Assembly (NCBI RefSeq): GCF_902459565.1
Contig: NZ_CABPSN010000005.1
Coordinates: forward strand, 248,001-312,000
From: Pandoraea aquatica
Lineage (GTDB): Bacteria; Pseudomonadota; Gammaproteobacteria; Burkholderiales; Burkholderiaceae
Length of the DNA: 64,000 nucleotides
Direction of reading: 5' to 3'
This document shows, in pieces, positions 9,462 to 17,554 of the stretch. The translations under genes and the position numbers were made by a program. The notes under the pieces are model-generated. The model searched no databases. It was not told where the DNA came from and saw nothing but the letters and a program-made list of their open reading frames with translations. Position 1 is the stretch's first letter. Every line of letters begins with the position of its first letter.

Positions 9462-10738
9462 GCGGATTCCCGGAAAGCAGCGAGCGTCTGCCGGCCGGCA
9501 GCGCTCAGAATGGTGTCGTTTTGCGGCGTGTGGATACGGCTGCACAGCACGTCGCGATGATAGCGCTCAAGCGGGTTGTTGCGCGAAAGCCCGTGATTGC
9601 CCGAAAGCTGCAAGGCCAGTTCAAGGGCACGGATCGCATTACCCGTCACCGTGAACTTTAGCGCACCGCTGGCGATATCGTCATCGGGTTCTCCCGCATC
9701 GGCCGCCTGCGCCGCCGCGTCCAGCAGACGCTGGTTGACGTGCAACAGCGCCGCGATCTCGCCGACCGTCTCCTGAATACGCGGCACGGTGGCGAGCGGC
9801 GCGCCGAGATTGCCCGGCACGCGGGTGTTCAGGAACGTCACGAGCCAGTCGACGCCGGCACGCGCCACGGCATCGTAAAGCGTGCCCAGCAGCACGCTCA
9901 TCCATGCCTGTTGTTCGATGTGCGCGTCGTTGTCGCGCTGTCCGATGCCCGCCGGTGCCCATTCGTTCGGTGGACGAATATCGACGGCGTTGCCGAACGG
10001 CAGATCGATGTCCTCCAGAATGACCTCATGACTCGCAGACGCGCGCAGCCCGAGGTGATCCCAGTTCTGCACGACGCGAATGCCCGGGCGGTCCGGCGAG
10101 TGCTCCGGCCCCACCGGACGCGGCACCAGGAACACCCCGACGCGCGGCTCCGCTTCGTCGGTACGCGCCCAGACGGACAGCCAACGCAATGCGGGAATGC
10201 CGGTGCAATAGAGCTTGCGGCCGGACAAACGCCAGCCCGTCTCGGTGCGTCGCGCGATCGTCGATGGCAACCCGCCCCGGGCAGGCGTCCCCAGATCCGG
10301 CTCCACGCGCAGCGCGTTGATCAACGCGCCGTCGCGCACCGCGCTCTCGAACACCGTGCGGCGCTGCGCCTCGGGCCAGCGCGTGCTTTCGCGCACAAGC
10401 GAGCGGTGTTGGAGATACGTCATCGTCAGCACAAGCGCGGTGGCCGATTCGCCTTTGGCGATGGCCCCGATGACGTGCCGAGCCACCGTCAGCCCGCCAC
10501 CGCCCCCACCCGCCGCACGCGGCACCACTTCCGCGATCAGCCCGTGGCGATGCAGCAGTGCGAAGTTGTCGAACGGGAAACGAGCATCGCGATCAAGCGC
10601 AGTTGCACTCTCAGCCAACGCGCGTGTGATCGGAGGCAGAAGCGCATCGAGTTGCGCGTGACGTGCGGGGCCATCTCCACTTGGCTGGGGCGGCAGCGTC
10701 AGCACCGCCCCGATAGGTGCGAGACCTGAAGCATTCAT
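9458..10738 (-). CDS. Acyl-CoA dehydrogenase-fold flavoprotein, organosulfur-type
   Basis: This 426-residue protein has the three ACAD segments: an N-terminal helical domain, a middle beta domain (TGWRLSGRKLYCTGIPALRWLSVWART, with LGLRASASHEVILED), and a C-terminal helical domain ending LELALQLSGNHGLSRNNPLERYHRDVLCSRIHTPQND. The catalytic Glu of true acyl-CoA dehydrogenases is not evident, and the C-terminal pattern resembles the DszC/SfnB group of flavin-dependent monooxygenases linked to sulfur metabolism. It is first in an operon with the thiol dioxygenase and rhodanese and is divergent from an LLM sulfonate-type monooxygenase. A role in oxidising an organosulfur compound is therefore the best inference. 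No clear Shine-Dalgarno precedes the ATG. Confidence 0.75.
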   Translation of the reverse strand: MNASGLAPIGAVLTLPPQPSGDGPARHAQLDALLPPITRALAESATALDRDARFPFDNFALLHRHGLIAEVVPRAAGGGGGGLTVARHVIGAIAKGESATALVLTMTYLQHRSLVRESTRWPEAQRRTVFESAVRDGALINALRVEPDLGTPARGGLPSTIARRTETGWRLSGRKLYCTGIPALRWLSVWARTDEAEPRVGVFLVPRPVGPEHSPDRPGIRVVQNWDHLGLRASASHEVILEDIDLPFGNAVDIRPPNEWAPAGIGQRDNDAHIEQQAWMSVLLGTLYDAVARAGVDWLVTFLNTRVPGNLGAPLATVPRIQETVGEIAALLHVNQRLLDAAAQAADAGEPDDDIASGALKFTVTGNAIRALELALQLSGNHGLSRNNPLERYHRDVLCSRIHTPQNDTILSAAGRQTLAAFRESA

Positions 10739-10839
10739 GATTTTGGAATAAGCAAATACGCGTTCGACGCAGGGTGCGCCGCGCTACGCAGTGCCGCTAG
10801 CGTAAGGCTCGGCGATGCCATGCCCAACCATCCATATCG

Positions 10840-10864
10840 AATAATCTTTGCGTAAATGATTATT
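10840..10864. promoter_or_regulatory. Inverted repeat in the divergent sulfur promoter, LysR-type box candidate
   Basis: AATAATC and GATTATT are perfect inverted arms separated by 11 nt, which contains the T-N11-A pattern of LysR-family operators. It sits in an AT-rich patch in the 252-bp space between the leftward and rightward sulfur operons. LysR proteins of the CysB/Cbl/SsuR type commonly control such operons; the regulator itself is not in the window. Confidence 0.5.
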
Positions 10865-10990
10865 TAACGCTCGATGATTGTTTGCGTAGGCTCACTCCCA
10901 TTCACCGTCTGATCCGATCGATGGGCGTGTAGCGCAAACCGACCCACGTCGCCGTGCACGCGTCCCTTACCCCACAAGGAGAACGTCGTC

Positions 10991-12088
10991 ATGAGCGTAG
11001 AAATCATCGGCATGATTCAAAGCAGTAAGCAATCCGAAATTCATCCCAAGCAAGGTGCCGCCGTCGACCGCGACTACGTGCGCAACTTTGCGCGCGCTCA
11101 CGAGCAATCCGGCTTCGACCGCATTCTCGTGCCGCACCACTCCACCAGCCCGTCGGCCACGCTCACAATCGCTTATGCCTCGACCGTGACCGAGAACATC
11201 CACTTCATGCTCGCGCATCGTCCGGGCTTCGTTGCACCGACGCTGGCCGCGCGTCAGATCGCCACGCTCGACCAGTTCAGCGGTGGACGTCTCGGCGTTC
11301 ACTTCATCTCCGGCGGATCGGACGAAGAGCAGCAGCGCGACGGCGACTTCCTGCTGCACGACGAGCGCTATGCACGCACCGACGAATACCTGAGCATCCT
11401 GCGCCGGATCTGGACGGAAGACACGCCGTTCGATCACGACGGCAAGTACTACCGCTTCAAACAGGGCTTCTCCGAGGTCAAGCCTGTGCAGCAGCCGCAT
11501 GTGCCGATCTTCTTCGGCGGGGCGTCGGAAGCCGCACTGGAAGTCGCGGCCAAACACGCCGACATCTATGCGCTGTGGGGCGAATCGCTCGATCAGGTGC
11601 GCGACATCACCACGCGCGTGCGGGCTGCGGCCGCCGTGCATGGCCGCACGCCGCGCTTCTCGGTGTCGTTCCGCCCGGTGCTGGCCGAGACCGAAGCGAA
11701 GGCGTGGGAACGCGCAGACAAGATCCTGGCGCAAGCCAAAGCGATCCGCGAAGCCGCCGGTGTGCCGCAAGGTTCGGCGCTGCAAAGCGAAGGCGCACGA
11801 CGCCTGCTCGCGGCGGCCGACAAGGGCGCACGCCTGGACAAAGTGTTGTGGACGGAGATCGCCAAGCTCATCGGCGGACGCTCGAACTCGACGGCCCTGG
11901 TCGGCACGCCCGAGCAAGTCGCCGACGCGCTGCTCGACTACTACGACCTCGGCGTCACAACGTTCCTGATTCGCGGCTTCGATCCGCTGGGCGACGCCAT
12001 CGACTACGGCCGCGAGTTGATCCCGCGTCTGCGCACGCTGGTCGCCGAGCGCGACCGTCAGAACGACGCCACGCGCCGCGCCGCCTGA
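10991..12088 (+). CDS. LLM-class FMN-dependent monooxygenase, alkanesulfonate monooxygenase-like
   Basis: The 365-residue product is a bacterial-luciferase-like TIM barrel. Visible are the N-terminal EIIGMIQSSKQSEIH, FDRILVPHHST, the LAHRPGFVAPTLAARQIATLDQFSGGRLGVHFISGGSD segment typical of SsuD/MsuD, and the C-terminal LVGTPEQVADALLDYYDLGVTTFLIRGFDPL. These enzymes take reduced FMN from a partner reductase and cleave C-S bonds of sulfonates to sulfite and an aldehyde. No dedicated reductase gene is next to it. AAGGAG precedes the ATG. It leads an operon with an aldolase and an SsuABC-like transporter, so it probably desulfonates the imported compound. Confidence 0.87.
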   Translation: MSVEIIGMIQSSKQSEIHPKQGAAVDRDYVRNFARAHEQSGFDRILVPHHSTSPSATLTIAYASTVTENIHFMLAHRPGFVAPTLAARQIATLDQFSGGRLGVHFISGGSDEEQQRDGDFLLHDERYARTDEYLSILRRIWTEDTPFDHDGKYYRFKQGFSEVKPVQQPHVPIFFGGASEAALEVAAKHADIYALWGESLDQVRDITTRVRAAAAVHGRTPRFSVSFRPVLAETEAKAWERADKILAQAKAIREAAGVPQGSALQSEGARRLLAAADKGARLDKVLWTEIAKLIGGRSNSTALVGTPEQVADALLDYYDLGVTTFLIRGFDPLGDAIDYGRELIPRLRTLVAERDRQNDATRRAA

Positions 12089-12120
12089 ACGGCGTCCCCA
12101 CCCAACACGGAGAAAACACA

Positions 12121-13008
12121 ATGGCTGCCGTTCTGCCCGTCGACACGCACAGTTTTGGACGTACCACGTCCACCACGTCCACCCCGACCCGTACCACGCC
12201 GACCGGTCTCGTGCTCAACGCCGCGCCGCAACAGCGTTTCTGGTTTGACGCACCGCCCGTGCGCAGCGACATCCTCACTGAGCGCCGCCATCGTCAGACG
12301 CGGCTCGCTGCGGCGTTCCGCATCTTCGCGCGTCACGGCTTCGACCTTGGGCTGGCCGGTCACATCACCGCACGCGATCCGGAGTTGCCCGACCACTTCT
12401 GGGTCAATCCGCTGGGCGTGCACTTCTCGCGCATCAAGGTCTCCGATCTGCTGCTCGTGAACGCCAAGGGTGAAACCGTGGTCGGCGACCGTCCCCTGAA
12501 CAAGGCCGCGTTTGCGATTCACGCGGCGATCCATGAAGCGCATCCGCATCTGGTCGCCGCCGCGCACACGCACTCGACCTATGGCAAAGCGTGGTCGACG
12601 CTGGGTCGTCCGCTCGATCCGCTCACGCAGGACTCCTGCGGCTTCTTCGAAGACCACGCCCTGTTCGACGACTTCACCGGCATGGTGGTCGACGGCAGCG
12701 AAGGCGACCGCATCGCGCACGCGCTGAACAAGCCCGACGGCAGCGGCACGGTCAAGGGCGTCATCCTGAAGAACCACGGCATTCTCACCGCCGGTCCGAG
12801 CGTCGAAGCCGCCGCGTGGTGGTACATCGCGCTGGAGAACGTGGCGCACACGCAATTGCTCGCCGAAGCGGCAGGTACGCCCCAGCCCATCGACGAAGCG
12901 ACGGCACGTCACACGCACAGTCAGGTTGGCGGTCCGGAAGGCGCGCTGTATTCGTTCGAAAGCCTTTACGAGGGGCTCGTCGAAGCCGAGCCCGACCTGC
13001 TCGACTGA
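12121..13008 (+). CDS. Class II aldolase/adducin-family protein
   Basis: The ATG at 12121 follows an AGGAG-like GGAG at 12110; the frame is open upstream but overlaps the monooxygenase gene. The 295-residue product has a Thr/Ser/Pro-rich N-terminus of about 35 residues, then the aldolase II domain: ARHGFDLGLAGHITARDPE, then AAHTHSTYGKAWSTLG (zinc-binding His-X-His) and VILKNHGILTAG with a further His. Members cleave or epimerise hydroxy-aldehydes such as fuculose phosphate, or are adducin-like proteins without a known reaction. Paired with an LLM monooxygenase and a sulfonate-type ABC transporter, it may process the aldehyde or hydroxy product of desulfonation; that step is inferred. Confidence 0.85.
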   Translation: MAAVLPVDTHSFGRTTSTTSTPTRTTPTGLVLNAAPQQRFWFDAPPVRSDILTERRHRQTRLAAAFRIFARHGFDLGLAGHITARDPELPDHFWVNPLGVHFSRIKVSDLLLVNAKGETVVGDRPLNKAAFAIHAAIHEAHPHLVAAAHTHSTYGKAWSTLGRPLDPLTQDSCGFFEDHALFDDFTGMVVDGSEGDRIAHALNKPDGSGTVKGVILKNHGILTAGPSVEAAAWWYIALENVAHTQLLAEAAGTPQPIDEATARHTHSQVGGPEGALYSFESLYEGLVEAEPDLLD

Positions 13009-13067
13009 AGCGGTCGACCGAAGCACCGCACACACAAACATCAGAAATCAATAGGGGAGTCGTACCC

Positions 13068-14120
13068 ATGAAGTTTCGCCACACCGACAAGACCACAGGC
13101 GTTGCCAGCATTTCCACGCCAACCGATGTGCACGCCGGTCGCCGCAAGGTGCTGCGTGCAGGCACCGCTGTCGCGCTCGCCGCACCTGCCCTGCTGCTCG
13201 GCCGTCCGGCATGGTCGCAGCCGAAGAAGCTCACCTTTGCGTGGAACCAGAACTCGTTCTGCCTGACGCCCATCGTCGCCGCACAGGAGCGCGGCTTCTT
13301 CGAGAAAAACGGCCTGCAAGTCGACCTCATCAACTACAGCGGATCGACGGACCAGCTCCTCGAATCCATTGCCACCGGCAAGGCAGACGCCGCCGTGGGC
13401 ATGATTCACCGCTGGCTCAAGCCGCTCGAATCGGGCTTCGACGTGAAGATCATCGGCAGCTCGCACGGCGGCTGCGTGCGCCTGCTCGGCTCGAAGGCAG
13501 CGGGCATCACCTCGCTCGCAGCCCTCAAGGGCAAGACGGTTGGCGTGTCGGATCTGGCCGCGCCAGGCAAGCACTTCTTCCAGATTCTGCTGGCGAAGAA
13601 CGGCATCGACGCCGAGCGTGACATCACGTGGCGTCAGTACCCGGCCGACCTGCTGGGCGTGGCCGTGGACAAGGGGGAAATTCAGGCGATTGCCGACGGC
13701 GACCCGAACCTCTATCTGCTGGAGAAGCGCACCAATGGCGCTTACGTCGAGTTGGCGACGAACCTCTCCGGCGAGTACGCGCGCAAGGTGTGCTGCGTGA
13801 TCGGCGCGCGCGGCGATCTCGTGCGCAACGACCGTGCTGCTGCGAGCGCGCTGGCGCGTTCCATCGTGCAGGCCACCGAGTTCGTCAACGAGAACCCGAA
13901 CGAGGCCGCGAAGATCTTCGCGAAGTACTCGCCGAAGATCAGCCCCGAGGATCTGCGCAAGTTGTACGCCACGCTCACCTATTCCCACCACCCGACCGGC
14001 GTGGACCTGCGCGACGAAATCGCGTACTTCGCCGACGACTTCCGCCGCATCGGTGTGCTCAAGAAGACGACCGATCCGCAGAAACTCGCGCAACACGTCT
14101 ACGCCAACGTGCTGGGCTGA
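13068..14120 (+). CDS. ABC transporter substrate-binding protein (SsuA/NMT1-like)
   Basis: The ATG at 13068 has GGGGAG 10 nt upstream. The 350-residue product has a twin-arginine-like export signal, AGRRKVLRAG, followed by a hydrophobic stretch ending GRPAWSQ. The mature part is an NMT1/THI5-type periplasmic binding protein (KLTFAWNQNSFCLTPIVAAQERGFFEKNGLQVDL, then IATGKADAAVGMIHRWLKPLESG). It would deliver an aliphatic sulfonate or similar anion to the permease encoded next. A second, different binding protein is encoded at 17555-18523 at the end of the same operon, so the transporter may accept two ligands. Confidence 0.87.
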   Translation: MKFRHTDKTTGVASISTPTDVHAGRRKVLRAGTAVALAAPALLLGRPAWSQPKKLTFAWNQNSFCLTPIVAAQERGFFEKNGLQVDLINYSGSTDQLLESIATGKADAAVGMIHRWLKPLESGFDVKIIGSSHGGCVRLLGSKAAGITSLAALKGKTVGVSDLAAPGKHFFQILLAKNGIDAERDITWRQYPADLLGVAVDKGEIQAIADGDPNLYLLEKRTNGAYVELATNLSGEYARKVCCVIGARGDLVRNDRAAASALARSIVQATEFVNENPNEAAKIFAKYSPKISPEDLRKLYATLTYSHHPTGVDLRDEIAYFADDFRRIGVLKKTTDPQKLAQHVYANVLG

Positions 14121-14144
14121 GCGCGAATCACTGGACAAGTGACC

Positions 14145-15311
14145 ATGAGTGCCATTCTCGACAACGCCGCCTCACGTCGCGCATTAGGCGGTGCATCGCC
14201 CGCCGGTGCGCTTGAGCTGACGGAACAGACCGAAGGGTCCGCGCTGCGGACCCGCGCAACAGGTGCGGTGGGCGCCGCCTCTGCGCCGCGCATCCCCGCC
14301 TTCGACGAGACCGAAATCGATCAGTTGTTCGCGGCTCCGCGCACGTCTGCGCTGTGGGGCACGGGCTTCGCCGCCGCGCTGGCATGGGCGGCCTTCGGTT
14401 CGCTCACGCTGCGCTGGCCGAACAAGGTCGTCGGCTTCTCCGACTGGGCCTTCACCGACGAGTTGGGGGTGTTCGCGCTGGCGGTCGCCGCCTTACTCGC
14501 CGTGCTGTCCGTCGCCGGTCGCGCGACACCGCCGCTGTTGCGACTACGTGAAGCGCTGACCGGTTCGGGGCCGTGGCTTGTGGCCATCGCAGTGGCCCTG
14601 TCCGCCTGGGAGATCCTCACGGCGAAGACCGGTTCGCTGCCCACGCCGTTCTTCGCACCGCCGCAGGCGCTCATCGAGGTCTACACGGAAGACTGGCGAC
14701 GCCTCGGCGACAGCGCCGCGAACACGCTCAAGCTGCTCGGTCTGGGCTTCGGCTTCGGTGCGGTTGCGGGCTTCCTGATCGGCGTGTCGATCGGCTGGTC
14801 GCGCGCCATCGGGTACTGGGTGCATCCGGTGCTTCGCGTGCTCGGCCCCGTGCCCGCGACGGCGTTGTTGCCGCTCACGTTCTACTTCTTCCCGTCGAGC
14901 TATTCGGCGGCGGCCTTCCTCATCGCGTTGTCGACGGCGTTTCCCGTGGCCGTGCTCACGTGGTCGGGCGTTGCGGGCGTCAACAAGAGCTATTACGACG
15001 TGGCCCGCACGCTGGGCGCATCCGAAGCGTTTCTGGTGCTGCGCGTGGCGATTCCTGCCGCGCTGCCGAATGTCTTCGTCGGCCTGTTCATGGGGCTGGG
15101 TGCATCGTTCTCGGTGCTGGTGACGGCCGAAATGATGGGCGTGAAGTCCGGCCTCGGCTGGTATCTCACGTGGGCGCAAGGCTGGGCGTCTTACGTGAAC
15201 ATGTACGCCGCACTGATCGTCATGGCCCTGCTCTTCTCCGGCGTCATCACGCTGCTCTTCACCGTGCGCGACCGTGCACTCGCCTGGCAGAAAGGAACCG
15301 TCAAATGGTAA
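14145..15311 (+). CDS. ABC transporter permease (SsuC-like)
   Basis: I chose the ATG at 14145; a GTG lies 6 nt earlier in frame. The product has 388 residues, longer than the usual 250-280 for SsuC, because it carries an extra N-terminal region of about 130 residues with two or three hydrophobic segments (LWGTGFAAALAWAAFGSL, FALAVAALLAVLSVAG). The binding-protein-dependent permease domain follows, with six helices and the EAA loop region YYDVARTLGASEAFLVLRVAIPAALPNV. It is the membrane channel for the preceding binding protein and the ATPase encoded with a 7-bp overlap downstream. Confidence 0.88.
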   Translation: MSAILDNAASRRALGGASPAGALELTEQTEGSALRTRATGAVGAASAPRIPAFDETEIDQLFAAPRTSALWGTGFAAALAWAAFGSLTLRWPNKVVGFSDWAFTDELGVFALAVAALLAVLSVAGRATPPLLRLREALTGSGPWLVAIAVALSAWEILTAKTGSLPTPFFAPPQALIEVYTEDWRRLGDSAANTLKLLGLGFGFGAVAGFLIGVSIGWSRAIGYWVHPVLRVLGPVPATALLPLTFYFFPSSYSAAAFLIALSTAFPVAVLTWSGVAGVNKSYYDVARTLGASEAFLVLRVAIPAALPNVFVGLFMGLGASFSVLVTAEMMGVKSGLGWYLTWAQGWASYVNMYAALIVMALLFSGVITLLFTVRDRALAWQKGTVKW

Positions 15312-16156
15312 GCGCCGCCACTTCTTCACCCACATTCGCAGGCGCAGACATCGATGTGACGTCGCCGTCGATTCAGGACAGCGCACACTCAGCCAACGAC
15401 ACTGGCGCGCAGATCGACATTCAAGGGGTGAGCCACTGGTTCGGCTCGCGTCAGGCACCGTTGCAGGTGCTCGACGGCGTCGATCTGAAAGTCGCGCCCG
15501 GGGAATTCGTCGCGCTGCTCGGGCCGAGCGGTTGCGGCAAGTCCACGTTGCTGCGCCTTGTCGCCGGTCTGGAGACGGCCACGCGCGGCACGATCACACA
15601 GGACGGCACTGCCATCACGCGCCCCGACCCGTCGCGCATCGTGGTGTTTCAGGACCCGACGCTTTACCCCTGGCGAACGGTGCGTGACAACGTCTCGCTC
15701 GGTCTGCAAGCGCGTGGCGTCCTCGGAAAGGAACGTCATCGCGTCGACGCGGCACTCGCACGCGTGGGACTGTCCGAGTTCGCCGACGCCTTCCCGCATC
15801 AACTCTCGGGCGGCATGGCCCAACGCGTCGCGCTCGCTCGCGCGCTCGTGAACGACCCGCGTCTGCTCGTACTCGACGAACCGCTCGGCAAGCTCGATTC
15901 GCTCACACGGCTGGCGATGCAAAGCGAACTGGTCGAGTTGTGGCAACGCGCCGGGTTCTCGGCGCTGCTCGTCACGCACGACGTCGAGGAAGCGCTGTTC
16001 CTCGCACAGCGCGTGATCGTGTTCAGCCCGCGTCCGGCGAAGATCGTGGCGGAGCTGCATGTGGATCTGCCCTACCCGCGCCATCGCGGCGACGCTCGCA
16101 TCACCGAACTGCGCCACGAAGCGCTCCGACATCTGGGGCTCGATGCAAGCTGGTAA
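15305..16156 (+). CDS. ABC transporter ATP-binding protein (SsuB-like)
   Basis: The ATG at 15305 overlaps the permease stop by 7 bp. The 283-residue product shows Walker A GPSGCGKST, Q-loop VVFQDPTLYPW, signature LSGGMAQRVALARAL, Walker B LLVLDEPLGKLD and switch His in VTHDVEEAL. The Q-loop wording (DPTLYPWRTV) and DEPLGKLD are typical of nitrate/sulfonate/taurine (SsuB/TauB) ATPases. It energises the transporter formed with the preceding permease. The N-terminal 35 residues before IDIQGVSHWFG are a nonconserved extension. Confidence 0.9.
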   Translation: MVSAATSSPTFAGADIDVTSPSIQDSAHSANDTGAQIDIQGVSHWFGSRQAPLQVLDGVDLKVAPGEFVALLGPSGCGKSTLLRLVAGLETATRGTITQDGTAITRPDPSRIVVFQDPTLYPWRTVRDNVSLGLQARGVLGKERHRVDAALARVGLSEFADAFPHQLSGGMAQRVALARALVNDPRLLVLDEPLGKLDSLTRLAMQSELVELWQRAGFSALLVTHDVEEALFLAQRVIVFSPRPAKIVAELHVDLPYPRHRGDARITELRHEALRHLGLDASW

Positions 16157-16249
16157 TTCTGGACTGGGCGTTGTCGTTCGTCGCATTGCAACGTCGTTGA
16201 AGTCGTCTCGCACGCTGTCATCGGACCGCCCCGGCGCGGTGTGGGGCCG

Positions 16250-17488
16250 ATGACGTCGCCGCCCTCCCATCTCTGGCTCAATGCCTTGCTGCAAGCGTTG
16301 CAGTTCGTGCAGTCGACGTGGCTCGGCGCGCTCTATGCGCTGGGCATCACCGACGATTCGCACGGCGCACCCGCATGGCCGTGGGCGCAGCGCATCGCGG
16401 GGGAAAACCTCGTCATTGACGTGGCGCTCGCCCGGCAGTTCGCCTGGATGCTGGCGGCCATCGCGTTCGCCATCGTCTGCCTGTTGCTTGCGTTGTGCTG
16501 GCGACGTGCGTGGCGTTGGCTGACAGCGGCCGCCATCGGTGCGCTTGTGCTCTCGCCGTGGCCGTCCCCCACGTTGTGGCTAACGGCGGCCGTACCGACC
16601 AGCTTTCATTCCAGCCCGACGGGATTCACCGTGGACAGCATCGCGCGCGGCTCACGCATCTACTCGGCGCAATGCGCGGCCTGTCACGGCGCGGACGGTC
16701 GCGGCGAGGGGCCGCTCGCTGCCACGCTCAGACGTTGGCCACCCACGATGGCGAGTGCGCTGCTGAGCCGTCGTGCCGACGGGGAACTGTTCTGGCACGT
16801 GCTGTACGGCATGCGCGACGATCAGGGCGTGACGATGCCCGGCTTCGTTGGACGCCTGAGCGACCGCGAAGTGTGGGCCGCGCTCGATTACATGCGCGTG
16901 TTGTCCGCGTCCGCAGGCATGGCCGCTGGCGGAAGCTGGCCCGTGCCGATTGCGCTGCCGTCGGTCGCCGTGAAGTGCGCGGGCCGTCCCGACCGTCCGC
17001 TGGACGCATGGCGCGGCCATCAGCGCGTTCGCGTGGTGGCGGTCGATGCCGCCCATCCGCCGCCATTCGAAGATCCACGATTCCTCACGCTGCTGATCCG
17101 GCGCGACGATGGTCAGGCGACCGGACCGGCGACTGCGTCAGTGCGCAAAGTGGCTACCGTGGCCGCGCCCGGCAACGTCACGCCGCTGTTCGGCACCCGC
17201 GCGGACTGTGTTGCCGATGCGCGTGACGCGTGGCCCGTCTTCGCGCAGATCGCGGGCGCTTCGGCTGCCGGTCTGGCGGGCACCGAGTGGCTCGCGGACC
17301 GCGACGGCTGGCTGCGCGCGCTCGCCCCGGCAGGACGTCGTGGCTGGGCCGACGGGGGCCTCATGTGCACGACGTCGACCTCACTGCAAGACGGCGACAC
17401 GGCGTCTGCACGCGACCCGCTCACCGCTACGCTTCGCGAGATGGACAACGACCCCGTGCGCTTCGTTAAAGGCGGCTTCGTGCACTAA
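16250..17488 (+). CDS. Membrane-anchored cytochrome c with C-terminal extra domain
   Basis: The ATG at 16250 or a GTG at 16241 could start it. The product (412 residues from ATG) has hydrophobic segments at about 67-84 and 90-105. A periplasmic class I cytochrome c domain follows, with haem-binding CAACH at 142-146 and an axial Met in VTMPGFVGRLSDREVWAALDYMRVL. From about residue 235 an additional domain follows that I do not recognise (KCAGRPDRPLDAWRGHQRVRVVAVD and later LFGTRADCVADARDAW). It lies inside the sulfonate operon between the ATPase gene and a second binding-protein gene. A c-type cytochrome is unusual in an SsuABC operon; it may accept electrons from a periplasmic sulfur or alcohol dehydrogenase, but none is encoded here. 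Confidence 0.78.
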   Translation: MTSPPSHLWLNALLQALQFVQSTWLGALYALGITDDSHGAPAWPWAQRIAGENLVIDVALARQFAWMLAAIAFAIVCLLLALCWRRAWRWLTAAAIGALVLSPWPSPTLWLTAAVPTSFHSSPTGFTVDSIARGSRIYSAQCAACHGADGRGEGPLAATLRRWPPTMASALLSRRADGELFWHVLYGMRDDQGVTMPGFVGRLSDREVWAALDYMRVLSASAGMAAGGSWPVPIALPSVAVKCAGRPDRPLDAWRGHQRVRVVAVDAAHPPPFEDPRFLTLLIRRDDGQATGPATASVRKVATVAAPGNVTPLFGTRADCVADARDAWPVFAQIAGASAAGLAGTEWLADRDGWLRALAPAGRRGWADGGLMCTTSTSLQDGDTASARDPLTATLREMDNDPVRFVKGGFVH

Positions 17489-17554
17489 CGCCCATTAGGG
17501 CCCCACGACCAACACTTCAATCAAGATTTCTCCGATCCACCACAGGCTCTCACC

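Noticed and set aside
10967-12121. Minus-strand frame of 384 codons opposite the sulfonate monooxygenase gene
   Set aside because: A shadow of a high-GC gene; the opposite strand encodes a clear LLM flavoprotein.
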